Assembly: GCF_022829515.1 (NCBI RefSeq)
Contig: NZ_JAKSYL010000153.1
Location: 38,950 to 102,949, forward strand
DNA: 64,000 nt
From: Methylobacterium sp. J-048
GTDB taxonomy: Bacteria; Pseudomonadota; Alphaproteobacteria; Rhizobiales; Beijerinckiaceae
Reading direction: 5' to 3'
Shown here: positions 53,452-62,962 of the stretch, piece by piece
Numbering within the stretch: the first letter of the stretch is position 1
How the letters are laid out: each line of letters starts with the position of its first letter
Position numbers and translations under genes: made by a program
Notes under the pieces: generated by a model
The model's database searches: none
What the model was told of the DNA's origin: nothing
Seen by the model: only the letters and a program-made list of their open reading frames with translations

Positions 53452-54492
53452 TCACATGTTGAAGACGGGCTTACCGTCCTTGCCCTTCACGGATTTCCAC
53501 TCTTCGTGGATCAGACCGACGACATTGTCCGGAAGCGGCACGTAATCGAGGTCCGAGGCGAGCTTGTCGCCGTTTTTGTAGGCCCAATCGAAGAACTTGA
53601 GCGTATCGGCGGCCTTGGCCGGATCAGCCGGTTCCTTGTGGACAAGGATGAACGTCGCCGCCGTGATCGGCCACGCGTCGTCGCCCGGCTGGTTGGTCAG
53701 CGAGATCCCGAAGCCCGGGGCTGACTTCCAGTCGGCGCTGGCGGCGGCCGCCTGGAAAGCCTTGTCCTCCGGCTGCGGATACTTGCCGGCTTTGTTCTGC
53801 AGCAGGGCGTAGGCGAGCTTGTTCTGCTTGGCGTAGGCGGATTCGACGTAGCCGACGGCGTTCGGCACCTGCTTCACGGTGGCGGTCACGCCCTCGTTGC
53901 CCTTGCCGCCCTGCCCGACCGGCCAGGAGATCGTGGTGGCCGCACCGTACTCCTTCTTCCAGGTCTCGGAGGCCTGGGACAGGTAGGTGGTGAAGATGTT
54001 GGTCGTGCCGGAGGCGTCGGAGCGGTAGACCGGGGTGATGGTGGCGTCGGGGAGCTTCACGCCCTCGTTGAGCTTCGCGATCCGCGGGTCGGACCATTTC
54101 GAGATCTTGCCGGCGTAGATGTCGGCCAGGATGTCGCCGGTGAGCTTCAGCTTGCCGGGCTCGAGGCCGGCGATGTTCACCACCGGCACGACGCCGCCCA
54201 TCACGGTCGGGAACTGGATGAGGCCGTCCTTGGCCAGCTGCTCGCCCTTGAGCGGCGCGTCGGTGGCGCCGAAATCGACGGTCTTGGCCTGGATCTGCTT
54301 GATGCCGCCGCCCGAGCCGATGGACTGGTAGTTCAGTCCCGAGCCGGTCTCCTTGCGGTAGGCTTCGGCCCACTTGGAGTAGACCGGGAACGGGAACGTG
54401 GCGCCGGCTCCCGTGATATCGGCAGCGAGTGCCGCGGACGCCAGCTGAACCGTCGCGAGGCCGACGGCGAGCGCGTAAGCGAAGGGTCTCAA
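53452..54492 (-). CDS. pstS: Periplasmic phosphate-binding protein PstS
   Basis: 346 aa when started at TTG 54492. No ATG lies in frame near the signal peptide; GGAG sits six bases before this TTG, and the product then begins with a normal signal peptide ending ASAALAAD. Phosphate-site features: GAGATFPFPVYSKW, GSGGGIKQI, DFGATDAPL and SDASGTTNIFT. First gene of the pst operon; a Pho box of three half-sites lies about 125 bp upstream. Confidence 0.9.
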   Translation of the reverse strand: MRPFAYALAVGLATVQLASAALAADITGAGATFPFPVYSKWAEAYRKETGSGLNYQSIGSGGGIKQIQAKTVDFGATDAPLKGEQLAKDGLIQFPTVMGGVVPVVNIAGLEPGKLKLTGDILADIYAGKISKWSDPRIAKLNEGVKLPDATITPVYRSDASGTTNIFTTYLSQASETWKKEYGAATTISWPVGQGGKGNEGVTATVKQVPNAVGYVESAYAKQNKLAYALLQNKAGKYPQPEDKAFQAAAASADWKSAPGFGISLTNQPGDDAWPITAATFILVHKEPADPAKAADTLKFFDWAYKNGDKLASDLDYVPLPDNVVGLIHEEWKSVKGKDGKPVFNM

Positions 54493-54616
54493 GGGTATCT
54501 CCGTTGCCGTCGGGCGAAAGCCTGCGCTTCCCTGCCGGCAAGCCCATGCCCGCGGCAGAGCTGTGCGGCCGGTCTTCCAAGAGACCCGGCGCCGGCCGCC
54601 CGATGGGCCGGGCGTT

Positions 54617-54645
54617 ACGACAGAGAGATGACACCGCCATGACAC
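54617..54645 (-). promoter_or_regulatory. Pho box (three PhoB half-sites) upstream of pstS
   Basis: On the minus strand GTGTCAT, GTGTCAT and CTGTCGT are spaced exactly 11 bases apart, each 7-bp half-site separated by four bases, as in PhoB sites. Located 125-153 bp before the pstS TTG. It lies between pstS and the divergent gene at 54758, so it might also affect that gene. Confidence 0.8.
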
Positions 54646-54757
54646 CGCGCCGCACCACCGACGGCACGGTTCGGGGCGCTCGCGCGTTCATGCCCGGTGG
54701 CGGCCCGGGCCGATCGGCGGACGATGCTGCGCGCGGCTTCAGGAAGGTATTCGGATC

Positions 54758-55018
54758 GTGACTGACCAGGGGACCGATGCAGAGAAAGGTCCCGACGCGG
54801 CAGGTCCGGACGCCGCATGGCTTGCGCTGCATGCCGACCGTGAGGCGGTGGAGCGTGCGTTGACCTTGGCGCAGGCGCGCCAGCGCTTCGGCACCGATGC
54901 CGACGCCATCGCCCAGGCGCGCGTCGAGGAAGCCGAACTTCTGGTGGATCTCGACAGGATCCTGACGCTGATCCGGGCGGCGGAATACCGCCGGCGGCCC
55001 GGCTCGCGGCGCTGGTAG
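54758..55018 (+). CDS. Small hypothetical helical protein
   Basis: 86 aa from GTG 54758 with AGGAAGG about nine bases upstream. An acidic N-terminus is followed by long predicted helices (VERALTLAQARQRFGTDADA; VEEAELLVDLDRILTLIRAA) and a basic tail. No family recognised. Divergent from pstS, so possible PhoB control. Confidence 0.5.
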   Translation: MTDQGTDAEKGPDAAGPDAAWLALHADREAVERALTLAQARQRFGTDADAIAQARVEEAELLVDLDRILTLIRAAEYRRRPGSRRW

Positions 55019-55099
55019 CGCTCGGCGACGGTGTGTCTGAAAAAAACTCTGCGCGGATACGAAGACCGATTCGGGGATGACGGGTCCCGGATGGGAGCC

Positions 55100-55300
55100 T
55101 TATCCGGCCCGACGCAGCTCTCGCTCCTTCTGGCGCAGGCGCAGGAGCAGTTCCACCTGGGTGTCGGTGATCGGCTGGGTGTCGACGCTGCCCTCGTAGA
55201 CGGTGCGGAGCGTCAGCCCGAGCTGCTGCGTATCGATCGCCTGTTTGAGGGACCGACCCAGATGCGGGCGCCCCTGGGACGCGACGATTGACGGCTTCAT
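55100..55300 (-). CDS. NepR-like small protein (candidate anti-sigma factor)
   Basis: 66 aa from ATG 55300 with a strong GGGAGGA site four bases upstream. The C-terminal half, LGLTLRTVYEGSVDTQPITD followed by QVELLLRL, fits the NepR core pattern (I/L-G-x2-L-R-x2-Y-x3-V-x3-P-[VI]-x-D-x4-LL-x2-L). NepR sequesters the general-stress sigma factor EcfG until PhyR binds it. No phyR or ecfG gene is nearby, so this may be a paralogue with another partner. Gene existence is well supported; the family call is by eye. Confidence 0.55.
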   Translation of the reverse strand: MKPSIVASQGRPHLGRSLKQAIDTQQLGLTLRTVYEGSVDTQPITDTQVELLLRLRQKERELRRAG

Positions 55301-55417
55301 GCGTTCCTCCCGCCCTTCAACCGCGCGCTCCTGACCACGGTCCCGGGATGCAATCAGTCTCGTCGAAAATGGTTAATGAAGCGTTACGCTCAACCAGCGG
55401 TTAAGGTTGACGTCCGT

Positions 55418-57091
55418 TCACGCATCCGCGCCCTGGAGCAGCCGGGCCGCCGCCGCCCGGGCCTCGTCGGTCACCGTGGCGCCTGCCAGCATACGGGCGA
55501 TCTCCTCGCGGCGCTCGGCCACGGGCAGGCTCGCCACCCGGGTCGCGACCCGGCCGGCGCCCTTCACGGGGGCCTTGGCGATCAGGAAGTGCGTGCTCGC
55601 GCGGGCCGCGACCTGGGGCGCATGGGTCACCGCCACCACCTGCACGGTTGCGGCGAGCCGGGCGAGGCGCAGGCCGATCGCGTCGGCCACCGCGCCGCCG
55701 ACCCCGGTGTCGATCTCGTCGAAGATCAAGGTCGGGGCCGAGCCCTTGTCGGCGAGCACGACCTTCAGGGCCAGCATGAAGCGCGACAACTCGCCGCCGG
55801 AGGCGACCTTCATCATCGGACCGGGCTTGGTGCCGGGGTTGGTCTGCGCCCAGAACTCGACCCGGTCGATCCCCGCGGGATCGCGCGCCTCCGGGTCGGT
55901 GGCAATCTCGGTGATGAATCGGGCGCGTTCGAGCTTCAGCGGCGGCAGCTCGGCCTTCACGGCGGCGTCGAGCTGCTTGGCCGCCCGGCGGCGCCCGGCG
56001 CTGAGTTTTTCCGCCGCTTCGGCATAGTGCGCCTCGGCCTTGGCGCGGGTCTGTTCCAGGCCTTCGAGGGCGGCCTCCCCGGCATCGAGGGTCGCGACCT
56101 CGCCGGCATAGCGCTCCGCGAGAGCCGCGAGGTCGTCGGCCGGGACGTCGTATTTGCGGGACGCCGCCCGGAGCGCGAACAGCCGCTCCTCCGCGCGCTC
56201 CAGGTCGCGCGGGTCGAACTCGGTCTCGGAGACGGCGGCGTCCAGTACCGCGCGTGCCTCGTCGAGGGCGACCATGGCGGCGTCGAGGGCGTTGACGCAG
56301 GGATCGATCAGCGCCGGGAGCTGACCGGCGCGGCGCTCCAGCTTGCGCAGGGCGGCCGAGATGTGTGGCACCCCGGAATGCGGGCCGCCGACCGCGTCCA
56401 GCGCCTCGTTCAGCTCGCGCGCGACCTTTTCGGATTGCTGCATGACGCTGCGGCGCTCGGCGAGCTGGGCCTCCTCCCCGGGAAGCGGCGCCAGGGCGGC
56501 GAGCTCCTCGACCGCGTGGCGCAGGAAATCGGCCTCCTTGCGGGCCGCCTCGATCCGAGCGCGGTGCTCGGCCAGTTCGCCACGCGCCGCGCGCACGGCC
56601 TTGGCCGCTGCGGCCACCTTCGTGAGCTGAGCCTGCAGGCCCCCAAAGGCGTCGAGGATCGCCCGGTGGGAGGCCGGATCGGCCAAAGCGCGGTCGTCGT
56701 GCTGGCCGTGGATCTCGACCAGGGCCGCACCGATCGCCCGCAGGACCTGCACGCCGACCGGCTGGTCGTTGACGAAGGCGCGGGTGCGGCCGTCTGCCAT
56801 CTGGGTCCGGCGCAGGATCAGGTCGCCCTCGGTGTCGATCTCGGCCTCGGCCGCGATCGCGCGCGCCGGATGATCGAGCGGCAGGTCGAACACTGCGGTG
56901 ACGCCGCCCTGCGGCTCGCCGTGGCGCACGAGCCGGCCGTCGCCGCGACCGCCCAGAGCCAGGGCGAAGGCGTCGAGCAGGATCGATTTGCCCGCGCCCG
57001 TCTCTCCGGTCAGGACACTCAGCCCCGTCCGGAAATTCAGTTCGAGCCTGTCGATCAGAACGATGTCGCGGATCGCGAGCTGCGCCAGCAT
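55418..57091 (-). CDS. recN: DNA repair protein RecN
   Basis: 557 aa SMC-like ATPase. Walker A GETGAGKS (29-36) near the N-terminus, long Ala/Glu-rich coiled coil in the middle, and the C-terminal half-site with ASGGELSRFMLALK and Walker B TLIFDEIDTGVGG. It helps double-strand break repair. No LexA box (GTTC-N7-GTTC) was found ahead of it. It starts 179 bp after the bamD stop, beyond a terminator. Confidence 0.93.
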   Translation of the reverse strand: MLAQLAIRDIVLIDRLELNFRTGLSVLTGETGAGKSILLDAFALALGGRGDGRLVRHGEPQGGVTAVFDLPLDHPARAIAAEAEIDTEGDLILRRTQMADGRTRAFVNDQPVGVQVLRAIGAALVEIHGQHDDRALADPASHRAILDAFGGLQAQLTKVAAAAKAVRAARGELAEHRARIEAARKEADFLRHAVEELAALAPLPGEEAQLAERRSVMQQSEKVARELNEALDAVGGPHSGVPHISAALRKLERRAGQLPALIDPCVNALDAAMVALDEARAVLDAAVSETEFDPRDLERAEERLFALRAASRKYDVPADDLAALAERYAGEVATLDAGEAALEGLEQTRAKAEAHYAEAAEKLSAGRRRAAKQLDAAVKAELPPLKLERARFITEIATDPEARDPAGIDRVEFWAQTNPGTKPGPMMKVASGGELSRFMLALKVVLADKGSAPTLIFDEIDTGVGGAVADAIGLRLARLAATVQVVAVTHAPQVAARASTHFLIAKAPVKGAGRVATRVASLPVAERREEIARMLAGATVTDEARAAAARLLQGADA

Positions 57092-57200
57092 GCGGCGACG
57101 GGATTCCTGAGGGCGGGACCGCAGACATAAGGCCGCTGCGGCGCAGATTCATCCCAAAAATGCGTCGCGGCGCATCTCCGGTGACGCGGGGCTGCGCGGA

Positions 57201-57231
57201 CGAGAAAGGCCCGGAGCGGCGGCTCCGGGCC
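57201..57231 (-). terminator. Intrinsic terminator after bamD
   Basis: GGCCCGGAGC (57208-57217) and GCTCCGGGCC (57222-57231) are perfect complements around a four-base loop. On the minus strand the stem is followed by TTTCTC. It lies 40 bp after the bamD stop. An additional 18-bp palindrome, GGCAGGCCGCGGCCTGCC, is at 57246-57263. Confidence 0.75.
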
Positions 57232-57270
57232 CTGAGGCTCGATCGGGCAGGCCGCGGCCTGCCGGTGACG

Positions 57271-58152
57271 TCACTCGGCCGAGGCGGTCTTGCCCGTCAC
57301 GGAGCGGTAGATCTTCGAGAGGAACGAACCCTTCTCCTCGCGGGGCTCGACGCCGCCCGTGGCCAGGAGCGCGTGCGCATCCTTGTACCAGGGGCTGTCC
57401 GGGAAGTTGTGCCCCAGCACGGCCGCGGAGTTCTGCGCCTCCTGGGTGATGCCGAGCGCCCAGTACGCCTCGGTCAGGCGCTCAAGCGCCTCTTCCGCGT
57501 GGCGGGTGGTCTGGTACTTGGCGACCACGTCGCGGAACCGGTTGATCGCGGCCGGGAAGTTGCGCCGCTCCAGGTAGAAGCGGCCCACCTCCATCTCCTT
57601 GCCGGCGAGCTGATCGCGGGTAATCTGGATCTTGGACCGCGCATCGGTCGAGTACTCGGAGGTCGGGTATTTCTGGACCAGCTCCTGCAGGGAGACGAGC
57701 GCCTTTTCGGAGCGATCCTGGTCCCGGGTCACGTCCGGGATCTGCTTGTAGTTCGACATCGCCATCAAGTACTGCGCGTAGGCGGCATCCTTGCTGGCCG
57801 GGTGGCGCTGCAGGTACCGCTTCGCGGCGCTGATCGCCTCGTCGTATTTCTGGCCCTCGTAGTTCGCGTACGCCGTCATCAGCAGCGCCTTCCGGGACCA
57901 CTCGGAATACTGGTACTGCTTGTCGAGATTATCGAACTTCTTGACGGCGCCCTCGTAGTCGCTGTCTTCCAGCTTGGCCAAGCCCTCGCTGTACAGCTTG
58001 TCCGCCGGAACATCCGGCACGACCTCGGGCTTGTACTTCTCGGCGAAGAGATTGGTCGGGTCGAAGTCGCAGCCGCCGAGGCCCAGGCCGAGAACGGCCA
58101 CGAGGGGCGCCATGAAGGCCGCCGCCCGGCGATGACGAATGGTGACAGGCAT
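57271..58152 (-). CDS. bamD: Outer-membrane assembly lipoprotein BamD
   Basis: 293 aa from ATG 58152. Lipoprotein signal with lipobox LGGC (lipid Cys28), then TPR-like helical repeats: KLYSEGLAKLEDSDYEGAV, YDEAISAAKRYLQRHPAS, AEEALERLTEAYWALG. It is part of the Bam complex inserting beta-barrel proteins into the outer membrane. It follows lpxC by 192 bp on the same strand. Confidence 0.92.
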   Translation of the reverse strand: MPVTIRHRRAAAFMAPLVAVLGLGLGGCDFDPTNLFAEKYKPEVVPDVPADKLYSEGLAKLEDSDYEGAVKKFDNLDKQYQYSEWSRKALLMTAYANYEGQKYDEAISAAKRYLQRHPASKDAAYAQYLMAMSNYKQIPDVTRDQDRSEKALVSLQELVQKYPTSEYSTDARSKIQITRDQLAGKEMEVGRFYLERRNFPAAINRFRDVVAKYQTTRHAEEALERLTEAYWALGITQEAQNSAAVLGHNFPDSPWYKDAHALLATGGVEPREEKGSFLSKIYRSVTGKTASAE

Positions 58153-58344
58153 CTGGCGTTCTTTCCCGGGACCGGCGCACGTCCCGCGCCGTCGTGCCAT
58201 CGCGTGAGTGGATCCGGCCCGACCGGGCCGTGCCCGTCATTCACGGACCGTTAAACCCTGACGTTCGATTCGGGCACGAAAGCGGCAAGGCTGCGGCAGC
58301 CAGGATCGGTTGCCGGCTGTGGCTCGCGGGTTACAGGTCCGGGG

Positions 58345-59292
58345 TCAGAGCTCGCCCGCGAAGGCGGCGATGTTCAAGCCGACGCCGAGTTCCGAGAGCA
58401 CGGCCTCGCGGCGCGAGCCCTGCGCCTCGACGATGGCGTAGTTCGACCGGTCGGCGAACAGCGCGGAGAGCACGCCGACATTCATCCGGTGGCCGCCACA
58501 ATAGGACCGGTAGGCGCCCTGGATCGGCAGGCCGGCCAGGGCGAGGTCGCCGACCGCGTCGAGGATCTTGTGGCGGACGAATTCGTCCGGGAAGCGCAGG
58601 CCCTCGGGGTTGACCACCGCAGTCTCGCCGACCGCGACGGTGTTCTCCAGGGAGGCACCCAGCGCGAACCCCGCCTTCCAGTAGCGCTCCACGTCCTTCA
58701 TCATCCCGAAGGTGCGGGCGCCGGCGATCTCCCGGCGGTAGGTGGCGGGCGACAGGTCCATCGCCTTGCGCGAGCGGCCGATCACCGGGCTGTCGAAATC
58801 GATCTCCACGTCGAGGCGGAAGCCCCGGTCGATCGGACGGAGTTCCGCGAAGGCGCGGCCGGTCTCGATGCGGACGTGACGCAGGACCTTGAGCCAGCGG
58901 CGCGGGGTGCCGCAGGAGGCGATCCCGACCGCGTCGATGGCCTGAACGAACTGGAGGGCGGAGCCGTCGAGGATCGGCATCTCGGGCCCGTCGATCTCCA
59001 CGAGGGCGTTGTCGACGCCCAATCCGTAGAGGGCGGACATCAGGTGCTCGATGGTGGCGACGGCACCGGTCTCGACGTCACCGATGACGGTGCAGAGTTC
59101 GGTGGCGGAGACGAGGGCGTGATGGGCCTTGATCAGGCGGTCGTTGCCGTGGGTGGTGCTGGTACGAAGAAACGCGATGCCGTGATTGGCCGGAGCGGGG
59201 CGGATCGTGATCTCGGCCGGGTTCCCGGAATGGACCCCTACGCCCGAGAGTGTCACCGGCCCCTTCAGGGTCGTCTGTTTATGCGTTCGCAT
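58345..59292 (-). CDS. lpxC: UDP-3-O-acyl-N-acetylglucosamine deacetylase LpxC
   Basis: 315 aa. Zinc and catalytic residues recognisable: His83 (EHLMSALYG), His241 and Asp245 (HKILDAVGD) and His268 (GGHRMN). First committed step of lipid A synthesis. It has its own promoter (59432-59460) and is separated from ftsZ by 439 bp and a terminator. Confidence 0.95.
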   Translation of the reverse strand: MRTHKQTTLKGPVTLSGVGVHSGNPAEITIRPAPANHGIAFLRTSTTHGNDRLIKAHHALVSATELCTVIGDVETGAVATIEHLMSALYGLGVDNALVEIDGPEMPILDGSALQFVQAIDAVGIASCGTPRRWLKVLRHVRIETGRAFAELRPIDRGFRLDVEIDFDSPVIGRSRKAMDLSPATYRREIAGARTFGMMKDVERYWKAGFALGASLENTVAVGETAVVNPEGLRFPDEFVRHKILDAVGDLALAGLPIQGAYRSYCGGHRMNVGVLSALFADRSNYAIVEAQGSRREAVLSELGVGLNIAAFAGEL

Positions 59293-59431
59293 TCATTAGC
59301 CCCCGGCCGCGATCAGGTCCCGCCATCCCGACCCAGGATGGTGAGGAAACTGTCCGATCCGTCCGCTGCTTGAAGCCCCTATCCGCGCCATCAGGTTGTG
59401 TCCTGCAGCGCGTCTCATTGGTCTGCGAGTG

Positions 59432-59460
59432 TCTATAGCTGCACCGCACAGGGCAGCCAA
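59432..59460 (-). promoter_or_regulatory. Sigma-70-type promoter for lpxC
   Basis: -35 TTGGCT (59460-59455) and -10 TATAGA (59437-59432) with 17 bases between, on the minus strand. It lies about 140 bp before the lpxC ATG in the most A/T-rich stretch of the region. Confidence 0.5.
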
Positions 59461-59680
59461 ATCACGGATTCTTACGCTCTGTTACAGACACGCTTGCTGT
59501 TTGGAGCAGCTAAAATCCTGTCGGCACAAAGGCTTAAAGCTTGGTTAATGCGTGGCTAACCGACGGCCATTCTGTGGCGCCGATACATCACGCAGCTGGG
59601 GATAGCGTCACAGACGTTAACCGGACTGTGACTCCAGTCCTTTCCCTCCGCAACCAAGAGTTGCTTCATTGCGACGCGAA
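59461..59680. other. Rest of the lpxC-ftsZ gap
   Basis: A/T-rich for this genome, with no gene recognised on either strand. It contains repeated TTAA-like steps (for example 59530-59570) but no clear second promoter. Possibly holds upstream control elements for lpxC. Confidence 0.35.
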
Positions 59681-59704
59681 GAGCCGGCGGTTTCCCGCCG
59701 GCTC
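59681..59704 (-). terminator. Terminator hairpin after ftsZ
   Basis: GAGCCGGCGG (59681-59690) and CCGCCGGCTC (59695-59704) are perfect complements around a TTTC loop, 27 bp after the ftsZ stop. The T-run on the minus strand is weak (CTTCG). It separates the division cluster from lpxC. Confidence 0.65.
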
Positions 59705-59731
59705 CCCGGTTCCGTCCCGTCGCTCGGCCGT

Positions 59732-61495
59732 TCAGTTCGCCTGGCGGCGGAGGAAGGCCGGGATCTCGAGCTGATCGTCGTCCATCATCCGGGACTGCGG
59801 CGCGACGCGACCCTGGGCATCGAGGCCGCCCTGGGCCGGCCGGTACTGCGGCGCCTGCGGAAGCGGAGCGCGCGGGGCCGGCGGCACATGGGACTGAGCC
59901 AGCGGGGACTGAGCCAGCGGAGGCTGCGCCATGTGCGGCTGCGGCGCGACCGGGGCCGCAGCCCGGGGAGCGGGCACGCCCTCCATCTCGTCGCGCCGGC
60001 CGCCGAAGCCGACCGTGGCGAGACGGCGCAGCAGCGAGGTCCGCTTGGATTCCGGAGCGGTTTCCTCCGCCGACCGGCTCGCCAGGATCTGGTTCTGGGC
60101 GATCGGCGGCAGCTCGTGGATCTGCGGCATGCGCGGGGCGCGGGCGAGCGGCGCGGCGGCCGGGGCGGCCGGGCGCGGCGGGACGAACGGACCGGCCTGG
60201 AACTGCGGCGCCGGCTCGGCCTGCTGCGGGGCGGGGGCCGGGACGAACGGCGCGGCGGCCCGCGGCTGAGACGGGGCGAGGACGACCTCGTCACGGGCGA
60301 CCGGCGCGGGCGCCTCGAACCGGGTCTCGGTCCGGGCCTCGGGGGCCGGCTGCGGGGCGGCCGGCGCCGGGTTCTGCGCGGGGGCCTGGGCGATCGAGTC
60401 CGTGCGAATGCTCGGGACCGGCGACGACGCGCGGGCGCGGGCCTCCGCGCGCAGGCGCTCGGCGACCTCGGCGATGCGCTGCTCGGTCTCGGCGATCACC
60501 GGGTTGTTGGTCGCGTTGGCCGAGATCAGCAGCGGCTCGATGCCGGTGGCGACCACCGACACGCGAATGATGCCGTCGAGGCTCTCGTCGAAGGTGGCGC
60601 CCAGGATGATGTTGGCGTCCTGATCGACCTCCTCGCGGATGCGGGTGGCGGCCTCGTCGAGCTCGTACAGGGTCAGGTCGGAGCCGCCGGTGATCGAGAT
60701 CAGCAGGCCGCGGGCGCCCTTCATGGAGACGTCGTCGAGGAGCGGGTTGGCGATGGCGGCCTCGGCGGCGCGGTTGGCGCGCTTCTCGCCCGACGCCTCG
60801 CCGGTGCCCATCATGGCCTTGCCCATGCCGCGCATGATCGCCCGGACGTCGGCGAAGTCGAGGTTGATCAGGCCTTCCTTGACCATCAGGTCGGTGATGC
60901 AGGCGACGCCGGAGTAGAGCACCTGGTCGGCCATCGCGAAGGCGTCGGCGAAGGTGGTCTTCTCGTTGGCGACGCGGAACAGGTTCTGGTTCGGGATCAC
61001 GATCAGGGTGTCGACCGCGGCCTGCAACTCCTGGATGCCCGACTCGGCGGTGCGCATGCGGCGCACGCCCTCGAACTGGAACGGCTTGGTCACGACGCCG
61101 ACCGTCAGGATGCCCATGTCGCGGGCGGTGCGGGCGATGACCGGCGCGGCGCCGGTGCCGGTGCCGCCGCCCATGCCGGCGGTGATGAAGCACATGTGGG
61201 CGCCCGAGAGCTGGTCGCGGATCTCGTCGATCACCTCGTCGGCGGCGGCGGAGCCGACCTCCGGGTGCGAGCCGGCGCCCAGACCCTGGGTCACGCCCAG
61301 GCCCATCTGGATCACCCGCTCGGCCTTCGAGGAGGTGAGCGCCTGCGCGTCGGTGTTGGCGACCACGAACTCGCAGCCGAGCAGGCCCGACTCGATCATG
61401 TTGTTGACTGCGTTGCCGCCTGCGCCGCCGACACCGAAGACGGTGATGCGGGGCTTGAGTTCCCGGATGTCCGGCGCCTGGAGGGTAATGGCCAT
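59732..61495 (-). CDS. ftsZ: Cell division GTPase FtsZ
   Basis: 587 aa from ATG 61495. Tubulin-like GTPase core (residues about 13-315) with signature GGGTGTG at 109-115 and T7 loop NLDFADVR near 207. Then a long low-complexity linker rich in Ala, Pro and Gln of about 250 residues, and the conserved C-terminal peptide [12 protein letters not shown] that binds FtsA. The linker is long even for alphaproteobacteria. Stop followed by a terminator hairpin. Confidence 0.96.
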   Translation of the reverse strand: MAITLQAPDIRELKPRITVFGVGGAGGNAVNNMIESGLLGCEFVVANTDAQALTSSKAERVIQMGLGVTQGLGAGSHPEVGSAAADEVIDEIRDQLSGAHMCFITAGMGGGTGTGAAPVIARTARDMGILTVGVVTKPFQFEGVRRMRTAESGIQELQAAVDTLIVIPNQNLFRVANEKTTFADAFAMADQVLYSGVACITDLMVKEGLINLDFADVRAIMRGMGKAMMGTGEASGEKRANRAAEAAIANPLLDDVSMKGARGLLISITGGSDLTLYELDEAATRIREEVDQDANIILGATFDESLDGIIRVSVVATGIEPLLISANATNNPVIAETEQRIAEVAERLRAEARARASSPVPSIRTDSIAQAPAQNPAPAAPQPAPEARTETRFEAPAPVARDEVVLAPSQPRAAAPFVPAPAPQQAEPAPQFQAGPFVPPRPAAPAAAPLARAPRMPQIHELPPIAQNQILASRSAEETAPESKRTSLLRRLATVGFGGRRDEMEGVPAPRAAAPVAPQPHMAQPPLAQSPLAQSHVPPAPRAPLPQAPQYRPAQGGLDAQGRVAPQSRMMDDDQLEIPAFLRRQAN

Positions 61496-61587
61496 GGTGT
61501 CGAGCCTCTCGCTTACTCTGCTTTCCGTGCGGCGCTGCGGCGCCGATATTTTTTCGATCCCCCGCCCGTGAGGGCGGGGGTGAAACC

Positions 61588-62910
61588 CTAGAAGCTCTCC
61601 CGGAGCCAGCGGCCGACCCGGTTGATGTACCGGTCCGATCCCGTGGCCGCGAAGGCGCCGTGCCCCCGCGGCTCGAAATGCTCGGCATGCGCCACCTGCG
61701 GGTAGACCAGCAGGCCGACGGCGGCCGAGAAGGCCGGTCCCTTGGCCGCCTCGGGCAGGCCGCGGATCCCGAGCGGCCGGCCGATCCGGACCTGGCCCTG
61801 GAGGATGCGGCGGGCGACCTCGGGCAGGCCCACGAGCTGGCTGGCGCCGCCCGTCAGCACCACCCGCCGGCCGGCCTGGGCGGCGAAGCCGGCATCGCGC
61901 AGGCGGTCGCGCACCAGCTCGACCACCTCCTCGACCCGCGGCTTGATGATCCGCACCAGCTGCGAGCGCGGGATGTGGGCCGGGGCCTCGCCCTCGTCCT
62001 CGCCGACCCCGTGCACGGCGATCATGTCGCGCTCGTCGGACGGGGTGGAGAGGGCCGAGCCGTAGAGGGTCTTCAACCGCTCGGCCGCGGCCATGCGGGT
62101 CGAGAGGCCCCGGGCGATGTCCATGGTGACGTGATGGCCACCGACCGCGACAGCGTCCACGTGGACGAGGTGGCCGCCCGAGAACACCCCGACGCTGGTG
62201 GTGCCGCCGCCCATGTCGACGACGCACACGCCCATCTCGGCCTCGTCATCCACCAGGGCCGAGAGCCCGGCGGCGTAGGGCGTGGCGATCACCGCCTCGA
62301 CCCCGAGGTGGCAATGCTCCACCGCCAGCATGACGTTGCGGGCGGCGGCCAACTCGCTGGTGACGACGTGCAGGTCGACCCCGAGGGCCTCGCCGATCAT
62401 GCCCGACGGATCGATGACCGCGCCCTGCCCGTCCAGCGCGTAGCCGGTGGGCAGCGCGTGCAGCACGGCCCGGCCGGGGCTGACGCCGTGGGCGCTCGCC
62501 GTCTCCAGCACCCGCTCGACATCGCTGCCGGTGACGGTGCCGGAGCGGACGTTCACCCGGGCCTGGAAGTGCTGCGAGGCGAGCCGCCCGCCGGACATGT
62601 TGACGATGACCGACTGGACCTCGACCTTGGCCATCCGCTCGGCGGCGTGGACCGCCTGACGGATCGCGCCCTCGGCGGCGGCGAGATCGACGATCGCTCC
62701 GCCCTTCAGCCCCAGCGAGCGCTGATGGCCGATGCCGATGATCCGGGCGAGGTGCGTCCGGCCGCGCAGGGTCGAGAGCGCCTCGGCGGGCTGCAATTCG
62801 GCGATGAGGCAGACGACCTTGCTGGTGCCGATGTCGAGCACCGACAGGGTGGTCGAGCGTCGGGCCGAGAGCGGCTTCAGTCGCGGCGTGAGGCCGTGTT
62901 GGCTGTGCAT
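61588..62910 (-). CDS. ftsA: Cell division protein FtsA
   Basis: 440 aa from ATG 62910 (a GTG two codons earlier is possible). Actin-like fold: [15 protein letters not shown] at the start, [17 protein letters not shown] in the middle, [15 protein letters not shown] later, and a C-terminal amphipathic end [14 protein letters not shown] for membrane attachment. It anchors FtsZ. Followed by ftsZ after 92 bp and preceded by ftsQ after 52 bp. Confidence 0.94.
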   Translation of the reverse strand: MHSQHGLTPRLKPLSARRSTTLSVLDIGTSKVVCLIAELQPAEALSTLRGRTHLARIIGIGHQRSLGLKGGAIVDLAAAEGAIRQAVHAAERMAKVEVQSVIVNMSGGRLASQHFQARVNVRSGTVTGSDVERVLETASAHGVSPGRAVLHALPTGYALDGQGAVIDPSGMIGEALGVDLHVVTSELAAARNVMLAVEHCHLGVEAVIATPYAAGLSALVDDEAEMGVCVVDMGGGTTSVGVFSGGHLVHVDAVAVGGHHVTMDIARGLSTRMAAAERLKTLYGSALSTPSDERDMIAVHGVGEDEGEAPAHIPRSQLVRIIKPRVEEVVELVRDRLRDAGFAAQAGRRVVLTGGASQLVGLPEVARRILQGQVRIGRPLGIRGLPEAAKGPAFSAAVGLLVYPQVAHAEHFEPRGHGAFAATGSDRYINRVGRWLRESF

Positions 62911-62962
62911 TGACACTACCGGACGCAGAAGGCGGGACGGGCGGAGATTGCGGTTGAGGGCA

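Noticed and set aside
57092..57270. LexA box for recN
   Set aside because: No GTTC-N7-GTTC on either strand in the gap.
59669..61591. Plus-strand open frame opposite ftsZ (640 codons)
   Set aside because: Repetitive Arg/Gly/Ala-rich antisense shadow of ftsZ.
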